Shown here: positions 17,253 through 25,386 of the stretch, piece after piece
Position numbering within the stretch: position 1 is the stretch's first letter
Layout of the letters: each line of letters begins with the position of its first letter
Assembly (NCBI GenBank): GCA_046726215.1
Contig: JBKPAA010000022.1
Coordinates: 20,693 to 84,692, forward strand
Reading direction: 5' to 3'
DNA: 64,000 nucleotides
DNA from: DASQUK01 sp046726215
GTDB lineage: Bacteria > Actinomycetota > Acidimicrobiia > Acidimicrobiales > VFJN01
Made by a program: the position numbers and the translations under genes
Notes under the pieces: generated by a model
The model's input: the letters and a program-made list of their open reading frames with translations, nothing else
What the model was told of the DNA's origin: nothing
Databases searched by the model: none

Positions 17253-18878
17253 GTGGCACTAACGCCCCCTCCCCCGACCGGCCCGTTGCCCGCCGGCCTG
17301 GTAGCCGGCGCGCTTCTTGGCGGTCGCTACCGGCTGGACGAGCAGCTCGCGTCGGGTGGAATGGCTCAGGTGTGGCTGGGCACGGACGAGGTGCTGCGGC
17401 GTGCCATCGCAGTCAAGATCCTGCACCAACACCTGGCCGACGACGCCACGTTCGTGGCCCGGTTCCGGCACGAGGCCATCGCGGTCGCGCGCTTGTCGCA
17501 TCCGGCCATCGTCAGTGTCTACGACACCTGCAGCGACGACGGCGTCGAGGCCATCGTGATGGAGCTCGTAAGGGGTCGGACGTTGCGGCAGCGGCTCGAC
17601 GAGGGACCGGTCGACCCCTGGCTGGCGGCCAACATCGCGGCCCAGGTGTGCGGCGCGCTGGCCGTGGCCCACGCCGCGGGTCTCGTGCACCGCGACATCA
17701 AGCCCGCCAACATCCTGTTGTCCGAGGACGGTCGGGTGAAGGTGGGCGACTTCGGCATTGCCAAGGCGGCCGAGTCGGCCGACCTCACCCAGGAGGGGTC
17801 GTTCCTCGGGACGGCGAAGTACCTGGCACCGGAACAGGTGGAGGCGGGACCGGTCGACGGTCGGACCGACCTCTACGGCCTCGGGGTGGTGCTCTACGAG
17901 ATGCTGTGCGGACGGGTCCCGTTCGAGGGCGATTCCTCGTCGTCCACGGCCCTGGCCCGGCTCCACAGCGACCCGCAACGGCCCCGGCTGGTGAAGCCGG
18001 GCATTCCCCGCGAGGTCGAGTCCATCACCATGCGGCTGTTGGCACGTTCGCCGGACGACCGCTATCCGACAGCCAACGAGGCGCGGGCCGCGCTCCTCGC
18101 CGCAGGCGCCGACGACGGCCCCGCGACCGGCGACGACACCGTTGTCGAGCCGGGCGCACCAAGGATCGGATCCAGGTCAGTGGCGACCGCCGGCGCATCC
18201 GGCCGGTTGCCCCCACCGCCGGTGGGGCCGCCCACACCCCTCGGGACGCCGACCGTGGGTCAGGGGGCGCCGGTACGGTTCGCCGAGACCGAGCGGCGCT
18301 GGTTGGTCCCGACGCTGCTGGTCGTTCTCGTGGCGGTGGCGCTAGGGGTCGCGGGCCTGCTCATCCAGGGCTCGGGCACCAACCTCTTCGGCAATCCCGA
18401 CGACGAATCCGACACCACCGAGACGACTCCTCCGGCCGCCGAGTCGGTCCCCATCGCCCGGACGATCGACTTCGATCCCGCCGGCGGCGACGGCGAGCAT
18501 GCGGAGGAGGCGGAACGGGGGAACGCATTCGACGGCGACCCCAACACGTCCTGGAGCACCGAGGACTACACCTCTCCGGACTGGGGACGTCTGGGCAAGC
18601 CGGGCGTCGGCCTGATCCTCGAGCTGAACGAATCGACCGAGCTTCACGCGCTCGAGTTCGACACGCCGTCCGTCGGCTGGCGGGCCCAGGTCTACGTGGC
18701 CGACAGCAATCCCGGCAGTCTCGAGGGCTGGGGCGAGCCGGTGGCCACCTTCGAACAGAGCGACAGCGGCACCAACACCGTGACGTTCGACAAAACCGGC
18801 GGCGCGGTGCTGCTGTGGTTCACCCGTGCCGGGGACAATGGGCAGGTCACCGTCACCGAGGTGCGCCTGCGGCCCTGA
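17253..18878 (+). CDS. Transmembrane Ser/Thr protein kinase with MurJ-C-terminal-like ectodomain
   Basis: A 541-residue Hanks-type kinase. The kinase domain (25-285) keeps the catalytic residues: Gly loop ASGGMA, Lys55 in AVKIL, HRDIKPAN with Asp148, DFG at 166-168 and APE at 192. A Pro-rich linker leads to one membrane helix (351-371). Outside, from about 405 to 541, is a discoidin-like domain with DGDPNTSWSTEDY and KPGVGLILEL. That ectodomain resembles the extracellular end of mycobacterial MviN/MurJ (Rv3910), which also carries a pseudokinase. Position (after DUF6049, before sigM) matches, but the MurJ flippase part is missing. GTG start at 17253. Confidence 0.9.
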   Translation: MALTPPPPTGPLPAGLVAGALLGGRYRLDEQLASGGMAQVWLGTDEVLRRAIAVKILHQHLADDATFVARFRHEAIAVARLSHPAIVSVYDTCSDDGVEAIVMELVRGRTLRQRLDEGPVDPWLAANIAAQVCGALAVAHAAGLVHRDIKPANILLSEDGRVKVGDFGIAKAAESADLTQEGSFLGTAKYLAPEQVEAGPVDGRTDLYGLGVVLYEMLCGRVPFEGDSSSSTALARLHSDPQRPRLVKPGIPREVESITMRLLARSPDDRYPTANEARAALLAAGADDGPATGDDTVVEPGAPRIGSRSVATAGASGRLPPPPVGPPTPLGTPTVGQGAPVRFAETERRWLVPTLLVVLVAVALGVAGLLIQGSGTNLFGNPDDESDTTETTPPAAESVPIARTIDFDPAGGDGEHAEEAERGNAFDGDPNTSWSTEDYTSPDWGRLGKPGVGLILELNESTELHALEFDTPSVGWRAQVYVADSNPGSLEGWGEPVATFEQSDSGTNTVTFDKTGGAVLLWFTRAGDNGQVTVTEVRLRP

Positions 18879-18931
18879 TCTACTGTTCCGGCATCACCCG
18901 AGACACCGCCGACGCCGACGATCGCTCGCTC

Positions 18932-19498
18932 GTGGCGGCCGCTCAGGCCGGCGACCGCGACGCCCTCGAGACCCTGCTGCGCCGCCACCACGAACGGCTG
19001 TGGGCGCTCTGCCGGCGGCTCACCGGCAACCACGCCGACGCCGAGGACGCGCTGCAGGACGCCTTGATCGCCATCGCCCGCGGCATCCGTCGCTACGACG
19101 GCCGGGCAGCGTTCACCACGTGGTCGTACCGGGTGGCCACCAATGCCTGCCTCGACGAGCTGCGGCGACGCCGACGGCGCCCGGTCCCCGAGATGCCAGA
19201 GCCCCTGGGGGTCGGCGCGTCGGCGGATGGTCCCGGCGTGGCTCCGCCGGCGTTGCCCACGGTCGAGGCCGTCGCCGATCGGCTGGACATCGATGCCGCC
19301 ATTGCGCAGCTGCCGCAGGACTTCCGTATCGCGGTCGTGCTGCGCGACCTGTGCGACCTCGACTATGCCGACATCGGGCACGTGCTCGGCATCCCGCCGG
19401 GCACGGTCAGGTCGCGCATCGCTCGGGGCAGACGCCAGCTGGTCGACCTGCTCGGGAACCCGACCGCCGCCCCGGACCGTCCAAGCACGAGACCATGA
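18932..19498 (+). CDS. sigM: ECF sigma factor SigM-like; start uncertain (possibly CTG at 18875)
   Basis: Sigma-70 family factor. Region 2 begins at AGDRDALETLLRRHHERLW, and region 4 has DYADIGHVLGIPPGTVRSRI. Coordinates use the first conventional start, GTG 18932 (188 residues), but homologues usually carry 10-20 residues before this point. The frame is coding-like back to a CTG at 18875 that overlaps the kinase stop as CTGA (207 residues). No ATG, GTG or TTG occurs in between. It overlaps the anti-sigma gene by ATGA. The order sigM-rsmA-trxB-trxA is that of M. tuberculosis. Confidence 0.88.
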   Translation: MAAAQAGDRDALETLLRRHHERLWALCRRLTGNHADAEDALQDALIAIARGIRRYDGRAAFTTWSYRVATNACLDELRRRRRRPVPEMPEPLGVGASADGPGVAPPALPTVEAVADRLDIDAAIAQLPQDFRIAVVLRDLCDLDYADIGHVLGIPPGTVRSRIARGRRQLVDLLGNPTAAPDRPSTRP

Positions 19499-20391
19499 CC
19501 ACTCCGCGCGACCCCGACGCCCTGGCATCCGCCCTGCTCGATGGCCTCCTAACGGATGACGAGGCGGCCGCAGCACGGCGCGATCCAGCGGTCGCGTCCC
19601 GGTTGGCGGACCTGGCGGCGGTGCGCGAGGCGGTGCGTAGGCCCCCTGCGGGTCCTGACCCGGCGGCACGCGAGCGCGCCCTGGCGGCGGCGCTCGCCGC
19701 CTACGACGCCCGGGACGACCGGAGCGAGACCGACGGAACGGTCGGGGCGGTGGTCAGTCCCATGAGCCGTGGTCACGCGGCGGCGCGGACTGCGGAGTCA
19801 CGCGCCGGGATGCCATGGCGGGGTGGCGGCCCCCGGCGCGGCTGGCTCGCCGCCGCGGCCGTCGCGCTCGTCGTCGTGGGCGTGGGGGTGCTCGTCCGCA
19901 ACTGGGACGGCGGTGGCGGCGACGGCGACACGGCCGCCCAGGAGGTGGCGACCGATGAGCGCTCGAACGCGGGCGGCGGGACGGCTGGCCCTACGCAGGA
20001 CGCCGGGACCGAAACGAGCGGCGACGACCTGGCGGCCGCGGGCCCGGCGGGTGGGATCGTGGACCTGGGAGATGTCGACTCATCCGAGGCGCTGGCCGAC
20101 CGGGCGCGATCGATTCTGACCGAGCAGGCCGCCGGCCCCCAGCGCGAGGCATCCGGCGGTGAGGGCACGGAGCAGGGCGGGGGGAGCGCCGGCTCCCCTC
20201 CCGCGAAATGCAGGGACGGCGCGGCGGCCCAGGCTCTGACGGCGACGCCCGGCACCGTCGCGCTCAGGGCCCGCGCCACACTGGACGGCAAGGCGGTCGA
20301 TGTCTGGGTGCTCAGCGCGCAGGGCCGGGAGCGCGTGATCGCCGTCGACGCGTCCTGCGCCGTGGTCATCGACCAGCCGCTCCCGAACTGA
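19495..20391 (+). CDS. Putative anti-sigma-M factor (RsmA-like) membrane protein
   Basis: A 298-residue single-pass protein: an acidic/Ala-rich cytoplasmic part of about 115 residues, one membrane helix (GWLAAAAVALVVVGVGVLV) and a Gly/Thr-rich extracytoplasmic domain ending with paired Cys (PAKCRDG and DASCAVV). No zinc-finger His/Cys motif is present in the N-terminus. The assignment rests on the 4-bp overlap with the sigma gene, topology and synteny with Rv3912 rather than on sequence motifs. Confidence 0.7.
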   Translation: MTTPRDPDALASALLDGLLTDDEAAAARRDPAVASRLADLAAVREAVRRPPAGPDPAARERALAAALAAYDARDDRSETDGTVGAVVSPMSRGHAAARTAESRAGMPWRGGGPRRGWLAAAAVALVVVGVGVLVRNWDGGGGDGDTAAQEVATDERSNAGGGTAGPTQDAGTETSGDDLAAAGPAGGIVDLGDVDSSEALADRARSILTEQAAGPQREASGGEGTEQGGGSAGSPPAKCRDGAAAQALTATPGTVALRARATLDGKAVDVWVLSAQGRERVIAVDASCAVVIDQPLPN

Positions 20392-20463
20392 GCGGACCGT
20401 GGTTCGACACCTGACCCGTCGCCCCTGACCGATCGGGCGGGACCCCGCAACTAGGCTGCCGCC

Positions 20464-20841
20464 ATGGCTCAGGTGGGCTCATCCATCCGACGCAACCAAG
20501 ACGCCGACAGCCCCGCCCCACCGCCGGGCGACTGGGCGGCGCAGGCGGCAGACACCATCGAGCGGGCGGTCGTGACCGTCCGAGACCGGACCACGGGTCC
20601 GGCGCTCACCGCGGCGCGGGCCGTCGTGTACGGGACGTTCGCCGCGCTCGTCGGGATCACGGCCTTGGTGCTGGCAACGATCGCGGCCTTCCGACTCATC
20701 GACAACTACCTGCCGGATTCGGTGTTCGGTGATGAGCACACGTGGGCGGCGTATCTCATCGTGGGCCTGGTCTTCGTGGTGGCCGGGGCGGTCCTTTGGG
20801 TTCGGCGCCGCGGCCCGGAGCTGGAAGATCTACCCGCCTGA
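20464..20841 (+). CDS. Small two-helix membrane protein
   Basis: 125 residues with two predicted membrane helices (about 59-80 and 95-113) separated by a short acidic loop, and a charged N-terminus. It vaguely resembles actinobacterial holin-like (superfamily III) proteins in size and topology, but I do not recognise it with confidence. It lies between the anti-sigma gene and trxB and could be part of that transcript. Its start ATG is the first available after the upstream stop. Confidence 0.6.
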   Translation: MAQVGSSIRRNQDADSPAPPPGDWAAQAADTIERAVVTVRDRTTGPALTAARAVVYGTFAALVGITALVLATIAAFRLIDNYLPDSVFGDEHTWAAYLIVGLVFVVAGAVLWVRRRGPELEDLPA

Positions 20842-20898
20842 CGGCGTTAGCCCTGCCGAGGCTCGCTTCGAGCCGACACCGCGCTTCCACGAGGACAC

Positions 20899-21864
20899 AT
20901 GAGCATCCGCAAGGTCATCGTCATCGGATCCGGCCCCGCCGGCCTGACTGCCGCCATCTATGCCGCCCGCGCCAACCTCGAGCCGTTGGTGCTCGAGGGC
21001 GAACCGTCGTCCACCAGCGACCAGCCGGGCGGGCAACTCATGCTCACGACCGAGGTCGAGAACTATCCCGGGTTTCCGGAGGGGATCATGGGGCCCGAGC
21101 TCATGACCCGCTTCCGGGAGCAGGCGGCGCGGTTCGGCGCCGACATCCGCACCGAGAAGGCATCTCGCGTCGATCTGTCCGGCCGCCCCTTCGGGGTCTG
21201 GGTCGGCGATCCCGACGCCGATGAGCCCACCTACCAGGCGGAGGCGCTGGTCATCTCGACCGGTGCCCAGGCGCTGATGCTGGGTCTCGACCGCGAGTCC
21301 GAGCTGGTCGGCCACGGCGTCTCCACTTGCGCCACCTGCGACGGCTTCTTCTTCCGCGAACACGACATCGCCGTGGTGGGCGGCGGGGACTCCGCCCTGG
21401 AGGAGGCGATCTTCCTCACCAAGTTCGCCCGGTCCGTCACGGTCGTCCACCGCCGGGACCAGCTGCGGGCGTCGAAGATCATGCAGGAACGTGCGTTCGC
21501 CAACCAGAAGATCCGCTTCCTGTGGAATCACGTCGTGGACGGGATCGAGGGTGACGCCCGGCTGTCGGGGATCACGGTGCGCAACGTGCTCACCGACGAG
21601 CTCACGCGGCTCGCGGTGTCCGGGCTGTTCGTGGCCATCGGGCACAAGCCCAACACCGACCTGTTCAAGGGCCAGCTCGAGATGGAGGAATCGGGCTACC
21701 TGGTGACCAGGCTGGGCCAGGGCACGACCTCGACCAACGTCGAGGGCGTCTTCGCGTGCGGTGACGTACAGGACCATGTCTATCGCCAGGCCGTGACCGC
21801 GGCCGGCACGGGCTGCGAGGCCGCCATCGATGCCGAACGATGGCTCGAGGCCCAGGGTTCGTAG
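20899..21864 (+). CDS. trxB: Thioredoxin-disulfide reductase
   Basis: FAD enzyme that uses NADPH to reduce thioredoxin. The 321 residues are of normal length. GSGPAGLTAAIYAARA near the N-terminus binds FAD, CATCDG is the redox-active disulfide, GGGDSALEEAIFL binds NADPH, and GVFACGDVQD is the C-terminal FAD motif. trxA follows after 96 bp on the same strand. The pair downstream of sigM suggests SigM-linked redox control, as proposed for the same order in mycobacteria. Confidence 0.95.
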   Translation: MSIRKVIVIGSGPAGLTAAIYAARANLEPLVLEGEPSSTSDQPGGQLMLTTEVENYPGFPEGIMGPELMTRFREQAARFGADIRTEKASRVDLSGRPFGVWVGDPDADEPTYQAEALVISTGAQALMLGLDRESELVGHGVSTCATCDGFFFREHDIAVVGGGDSALEEAIFLTKFARSVTVVHRRDQLRASKIMQERAFANQKIRFLWNHVVDGIEGDARLSGITVRNVLTDELTRLAVSGLFVAIGHKPNTDLFKGQLEMEESGYLVTRLGQGTTSTNVEGVFACGDVQDHVYRQAVTAAGTGCEAAIDAERWLEAQGS

Positions 21865-21960
21865 TGGGACGGCGGGGAAGGGAACAACGCCGACCGTTGT
21901 GCTGTTCACGTCGGTGGTTCTGGGTTTCACGAGCCACATTCGAAGGAGGGACACCCCGAC

Positions 21961-22290
21961 ATGGTTGAAGGCATCACCACCCTCAGCGACGCGACGTTCG
22001 ACGAGACGATCGGCGCGGCGACTGAGGCTGTGGTCGTCGACTTCTGGGCCGAGTGGTGCGGACCTTGCAAGATGATCTCGCCGATCCTCGCCGAGATCGC
22101 GAGCGAGCATGCCGGCAAGCTCAGCATCGCCAAGCTGAACGTCGACGAAAATCCCGACGTCGCCCGCCGCTTTGACGTCATGAGCATCCCCACGCTCATC
22201 GTCTTCAAGGACGGCGCTCCCCAGAAGCGCCTGGTTGGGGCCAAAGGTAAGGGTCAGCTGCTGGCTGAGCTGGGTGAATTCCTGCCCTGA
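21961..22290 (+). CDS. trxA: Thioredoxin
   Basis: A 109-residue cytoplasmic thioredoxin with the active site WCGPCK (Cys33, Cys36) and the conserved cis-Pro in the SIPTLIVF strand. It is the electron carrier reduced by the adjacent TrxB. A ribosome site (GAAGGAGGGA) precedes the ATG. A strong terminator follows and ends the trx transcript before the convergent parB. Confidence 0.96.
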   Translation: MVEGITTLSDATFDETIGAATEAVVVDFWAEWCGPCKMISPILAEIASEHAGKLSIAKLNVDENPDVARRFDVMSIPTLIVFKDGAPQKRLVGAKGKGQLLAELGEFLP

Positions 22291-22306
22291 ACCTACACAA
22301 GAGACG

Positions 22307-22339
22307 TAATCCACAACCTGTGTGCAAGCTTGTGGATTG
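22307..22339. promoter_or_regulatory. Two DnaA-box-like sequences after trxA
   Basis: TAATCCACA at 22307-22315 differs from the consensus TTATCCACA at one base. An inverted CAATCCACA at 22331-22339 differs at two. They flank a short spacer and lie 6 kb from oriC. They may titrate or bind DnaA, but two near matches could also be chance. Confidence 0.4.
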
Positions 22340-22345
22340 TTTCGA

Positions 22346-22392
22346 CCCCAGCTTGAGGACCTCCAATCCTCAGGTTGGGGTTGAGTGTTTTT
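22346..22392. terminator. Intrinsic terminator between trxA and parB
   Basis: A 14-bp stem (CCCCAGCTTGAGGA at 22346-22359 with TCCTCAGGTTGGGG at 22367-22380; two mismatched or G-U positions), a 7-base loop, then TTGAGTG and five T. It serves trxA and may also help terminate the convergent parAB transcript. Confidence 0.85.
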
Positions 22393-22407
22393 CGGGCACT
22401 TTGGGTG

Positions 22408-23304
22408 TCAGTGGGCTCCGGCCATGACCCGGTAGATGCGCTCCAGGTCTTCGAGGTCGGCAAACTCGATCACGACCCGGCCGCGCTTGGGCCCGACGTT
22501 GATCGACACCCTGGTGTCGAGCTGTTCGGCGAGCAGTTCCTCGAGCTCGAGGAGGCCCGGCGGTCGCAGCTTCGACCTGGTGCCCGCCGAGCGGGTCGAG
22601 CCGCTCGGCGAACCCGTAAGGCCGTTGCGCTGGCGAACCGCCTCCTCGGTGTCCCTGACCGAGAGCCCGTCGGTTGCGACCCGCCGGGCCAACGCCTCCT
22701 GGAAGGCCCGATCCGGCGTTCCCAGTAGGGCCTTGGCATGACCCGCCGACACCCGGCCCTCGGCCACGAGGCGCTGCACCTGCGGGGGTAACTGGAACAG
22801 GCGCAGGAGATTGGCCACGGCCGAGCGGCTCTTCCCGACCTTGTGGGCCACCTCCTCCTGTGTCAGATCGAAGTCCTCGACCAGCTGCTGGTAGGCGGCC
22901 GCCTCCTCGAGGGGGTTGAGGTCGTCCCTGTGGAGGTTTTCGACCAGTGCGTGCTGGAGCGTGAGCTCGTCATTGACCTGGCGCACGATCACGGGGATGA
23001 ATTGGAGTCCCGCCCGCTTGGCGGCACGCCAGCGACGCTCGCCGGCAATGATCGCGTAACGATCGTCGCTGAGCCGGCGGACCAGGATCGGTTGCAGGAC
23101 CCCCAGCTCCCGGATCGAAGCCGTGAGCCCCGCCAGCGACTCCTCGTCGAAGGTGTTGCGCGGCTGATAGGGGTTCGGGTCGATCCGGTTGATCGGAACC
23201 TCTTCGATGCCCGGATGAGTCCCGAGGGCGGCGGCCGACGTCGGTGCTACATCCGAAGGAATCAGCGCGCCGAGGCCCTTACCCAGTCCGCCGCGCCGCT
23301 CCAC
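22408..23304 (-). CDS. parB: Chromosome partition protein ParB (CTPase, parS-binding)
   Basis: Binds parS and spreads as a CTP-dependent clamp to segregate the origin. 298 residues: basic start GLGKGLGALI, ParB/Srx CTPase domain with PNPYQPR and GERRWRAAK, ENLHRDDLNPLEEA, a helix-turn-helix with TQEEVAHKVGKSRSAVANLLRL, and a C-terminal dimerisation domain. GTG start. It overlaps parA by 26 bp. The four parS sites lie just upstream of parA. Confidence 0.96.
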   Translation of the reverse strand: MERRGGLGKGLGALIPSDVAPTSAAALGTHPGIEEVPINRIDPNPYQPRNTFDEESLAGLTASIRELGVLQPILVRRLSDDRYAIIAGERRWRAAKRAGLQFIPVIVRQVNDELTLQHALVENLHRDDLNPLEEAAAYQQLVEDFDLTQEEVAHKVGKSRSAVANLLRLFQLPPQVQRLVAEGRVSAGHAKALLGTPDRAFQEALARRVATDGLSVRDTEEAVRQRNGLTGSPSGSTRSAGTRSKLRPPGLLELEELLAEQLDTRVSINVGPKRGRVVIEFADLEDLERIYRVMAGAH

Positions 23305-24202
23305 CGCTGACCTCCGTCGCCAGGTTCCGGTATGCGATCGAGCCCCGCGAGGTGGGATCGAACGTGATGATCGGCTGCCCGAATGAGGGAGCCTCGCTCA
23401 GGCGGACCGTTCGAGGAACGATGCTGTGGCAGACCTTCTCCCCGAAGTGGTCACGCACCTCGTGCACGACCTGATCGGCCAACTTGGTCCGGGCGTCGTA
23501 CATGACAAGGACCATGGCGCTGAGCTCCAGCCCCGGGTTCAGATTTCTCTGGACCAACTGAACGTTGCGCAACAGCTGGCCCAGACCCTCGAGCGCGTAG
23601 TACTCGCACTGGATGGGCACGATCACCTCGCTCGCCGCTGCCAAGCCGTTGACGGTGAGCAGCCCGAGTGACGGCGGGCAGTCGATGAGCATGTAGTCGT
23701 AGTCGTTCCGCACCGCGTCCAGGGCCCGCCGCAGACGCATCTCACGGCTGAACGCCGGCACCAACTCGATCTCGGCTCCGGCCAGATCGAGCGCCGCGGG
23801 GGCCACGAACAGGTTGCGGACGGCGGTCCCCTCGACGCAGTCCTCAAGGGGAAGGTCATTCAAGATGACGTCATACATCGAAGACTGCAGGTCACGAATG
23901 TTGATCCCCAGACCCGTGCTGGCGTTGCCCTGGGGATCGAGGTCGACCACCAGCACCCGGTAACCGAGCTCGGCGAGACAGGCGCCGAGGTTGACGGCGG
24001 TGGTGGTCTTGCCGACGCCACCCTTCTGATTCGCGATGGCGATCGTGCGGGGCAGGGGCCGTTCAAACGGCGTCGACACCCGCGCCGGAGCCTCGACGGC
24101 CCCCGGGCCATCCCGGGAGGCGCGGCGGCCTCGTTCTTCGTATCGGCTCTCGAGCACGGCCGATGTCGGGGGGCCGCCGAGGCCGCTGTCTTGGGTGCTC
24201 AT
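23279..24202 (-). CDS. parA: Chromosome partition ATPase ParA (Soj)
   Basis: Walker-type ATPase that moves ParB-parS complexes along the nucleoid. 307 residues with a variable N-terminal tail of about 50 residues, the deviant Walker A KGGVGKTTTAVNLG, the DLDPQGNAST switch region and Walker B MLIDCPPSLG. Start ATG at 24202; shorter starts are possible because the tail is not conserved. First gene of the parA-parB operon, with parS sites in its upstream region. Confidence 0.95.
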   Translation of the reverse strand: MSTQDSGLGGPPTSAVLESRYEERGRRASRDGPGAVEAPARVSTPFERPLPRTIAIANQKGGVGKTTTAVNLGACLAELGYRVLVVDLDPQGNASTGLGINIRDLQSSMYDVILNDLPLEDCVEGTAVRNLFVAPAALDLAGAEIELVPAFSREMRLRRALDAVRNDYDYMLIDCPPSLGLLTVNGLAAASEVIVPIQCEYYALEGLGQLLRNVQLVQRNLNPGLELSAMVLVMYDARTKLADQVVHEVRDHFGEKVCHSIVPRTVRLSEAPSFGQPIITFDPTSRGSIAYRNLATEVSGGAARRTG

Positions 24203-24408
24203 CGCCGATGCTCCCAGCCGTCGATGCCAGGGCGAATCGTCCCGGCAAGCTGAACGCGGTTGTCCGAAGGGGACTACGTGGCCGCCGCCCGATCGGCGCC
24301 ATCTCGAGGCGGACCATCGGCCACCGGCACATACTTTCGGGCCGCCGGGTCCCGGTCAAGCCTGGGGTCCTGGCTCGACGCGGGATTTGCCTGCACGAAT
24401 CCGCCGCG

Positions 24409-24424
24409 TGTTCCACGTGGAACG
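24409..24424. promoter_or_regulatory. parS site 1
   Basis: Core palindrome GTTCCACGTGGAAC at 24410-24423, the ParB-binding centromere motif with C/G in place of T/A at the fourth position. It is the most parA-proximal copy. Confidence 0.93.
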
Positions 24425-24614
24425 CACGTCGCCCCCCGGGTCTTTCTGGGGTGAACACCGCCGCCTTCGTCCGACTCTTGGGGGCATCGATACACGGCCC
24501 GGTGCGCCCAGCGGCGGCTCCATTACGGGCAGGTCCTCCATCGGTCCGGGCCGACGCTCGGGCTCGGTCGCGGACGCGTGGTCCGCTCCACGCCCATCCC
24601 CGTCGGTTCAGCAA

Positions 24615-24630
24615 CGTTCCACGTGGAACG
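24615..24630. promoter_or_regulatory. parS site 2
   Basis: Core palindrome GTTCCACGTGGAAC at 24616-24629; symmetrical C/G in the flanking position. Confidence 0.93.
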
Positions 24631-24649
24631 GCCGCCCGTCCGCTCACCG

Positions 24650-24665
24650 TGTTCCACGTGGAACG
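24650..24665. promoter_or_regulatory. parS site 3
   Basis: Core palindrome GTTCCACGTGGAAC at 24651-24664, only 35 bp from site 2 centre to centre. Confidence 0.93.
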
Positions 24666-24715
24666 GTGATCGACTCAACACACGCACCCGCGGGCTTCGG
24701 GTTGTTCCTCGCCCC

Positions 24716-24731
24716 TGTTCCACGTGGAACA
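24716..24731. promoter_or_regulatory. parS site 4
   Basis: Perfect 16-bp palindrome TGTTCCACGTGGAACA, 10 bp beyond the rsmG stop. It is the best match of the four to the full-length parS consensus. Confidence 0.95.
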
Positions 24732-24741
24732 ACTGGCGAGC

Positions 24742-25377
24742 TCAGAACAGTGGCCGCTTGGTGGGGACCCCGGGCCGCCGCGCGTACTGCGGGGGACACC
24801 GCTCGACCTGGTCGAGCGCCTGGTAGCGATACCCATGCACCCACGAGCGGCCCACCGCCTGTCCCAGGCGGCGGAGCCCGGTCGGCACCCAGCGGGTGGG
24901 GTCCCCGCCGGTGCCGACGTCGATGGCGGCGGATGGCGGCTCGCTGACGACCAGCGTTCCGCCAACCCGGAGGAAGGGTGCTGCGCACTCGGCGGTGACC
25001 GCCGGGGACCCAAAGCCGCGCGCCACCACGAGGTCGAACCGTCCTCGGAGCTCTTCACGGTGGCCGGCGTCCTCCGCGCGCGCCCATGTCACGGTAACCC
25101 GATCGTCCACGCCGAGTTGCTGCGCGGCGTCCACTAGGAACCCACACCGCCGCTTCCTGGCATCCAGGAGCACGGCCTGGCTCTCCGGCCAGCGCCCGGC
25201 CAGAACGAGGCCGGGTACCCCGCCCCCACTTCCCAGGTCGAGGAAACGCATCGGCGCCCTCTCGAGGCCGGCGGAGAACCCGTCGGCGTGGTCCAGGTGG
25301 ACGTGGACGGAGCCGGGCCCGAGGAATCCGAGGCTCCGGCTATGTTCCAACACCTCGACCAATCGGGTGTTGTCCAC
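24742..25377 (-). CDS. rsmG: 16S rRNA (guanine-N7) methyltransferase RsmG (GidB)
   Basis: Methylates G527 (E. coli numbering) of 16S rRNA; loss gives low-level streptomycin resistance in other bacteria. 211 residues with motif I FLDLGSGGGVPGLVLA, the Asp-ending strand VLLDARKRRCGFL, and VVARGFGSPAV. GTG start at 25377, 9 bp after jag. Last gene of the rpmH-rnpA-yidD-yidC-jag-rsmG operon. Confidence 0.94.
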   Translation of the reverse strand: MDNTRLVEVLEHSRSLGFLGPGSVHVHLDHADGFSAGLERAPMRFLDLGSGGGVPGLVLAGRWPESQAVLLDARKRRCGFLVDAAQQLGVDDRVTVTWARAEDAGHREELRGRFDLVVARGFGSPAVTAECAAPFLRVGGTLVVSEPPSAAIDVGTGGDPTRWVPTGLRRLGQAVGRSWVHGYRYQALDQVERCPPQYARRPGVPTKRPLF

Positions 25378-25386
25378 CCGCTGACC

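Larger units (their letters stand above)
24203..24741. other. Gene-free centromere region between parA and rsmG
   Basis: About 540 bp without a credible gene; open frames here have no homology-like features and cross the palindromes. The region contains four parS sites (listed separately) spread over 323 bp and presumably the parAB promoter. No other motif is apparent. Confidence 0.8.

Noticed and set aside
17253..19498. Kinase and sigM as one fused protein through readthrough
   Set aside because: A clear TGA ends the kinase and the sigma frame is shifted; the ORF that joins them is an out-of-frame shadow of the kinase.
24036..24947. 303-codon plus-strand frame across the parS region
   Set aside because: Low-complexity sequence that runs antisense to both parA and rsmG and contains all four parS palindromes.
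25126..25138. GTCCACTAGG inside rsmG, identical to the end of the MITE-like element
   Set aside because: Only 10 bases within a conserved coding region; chance match.
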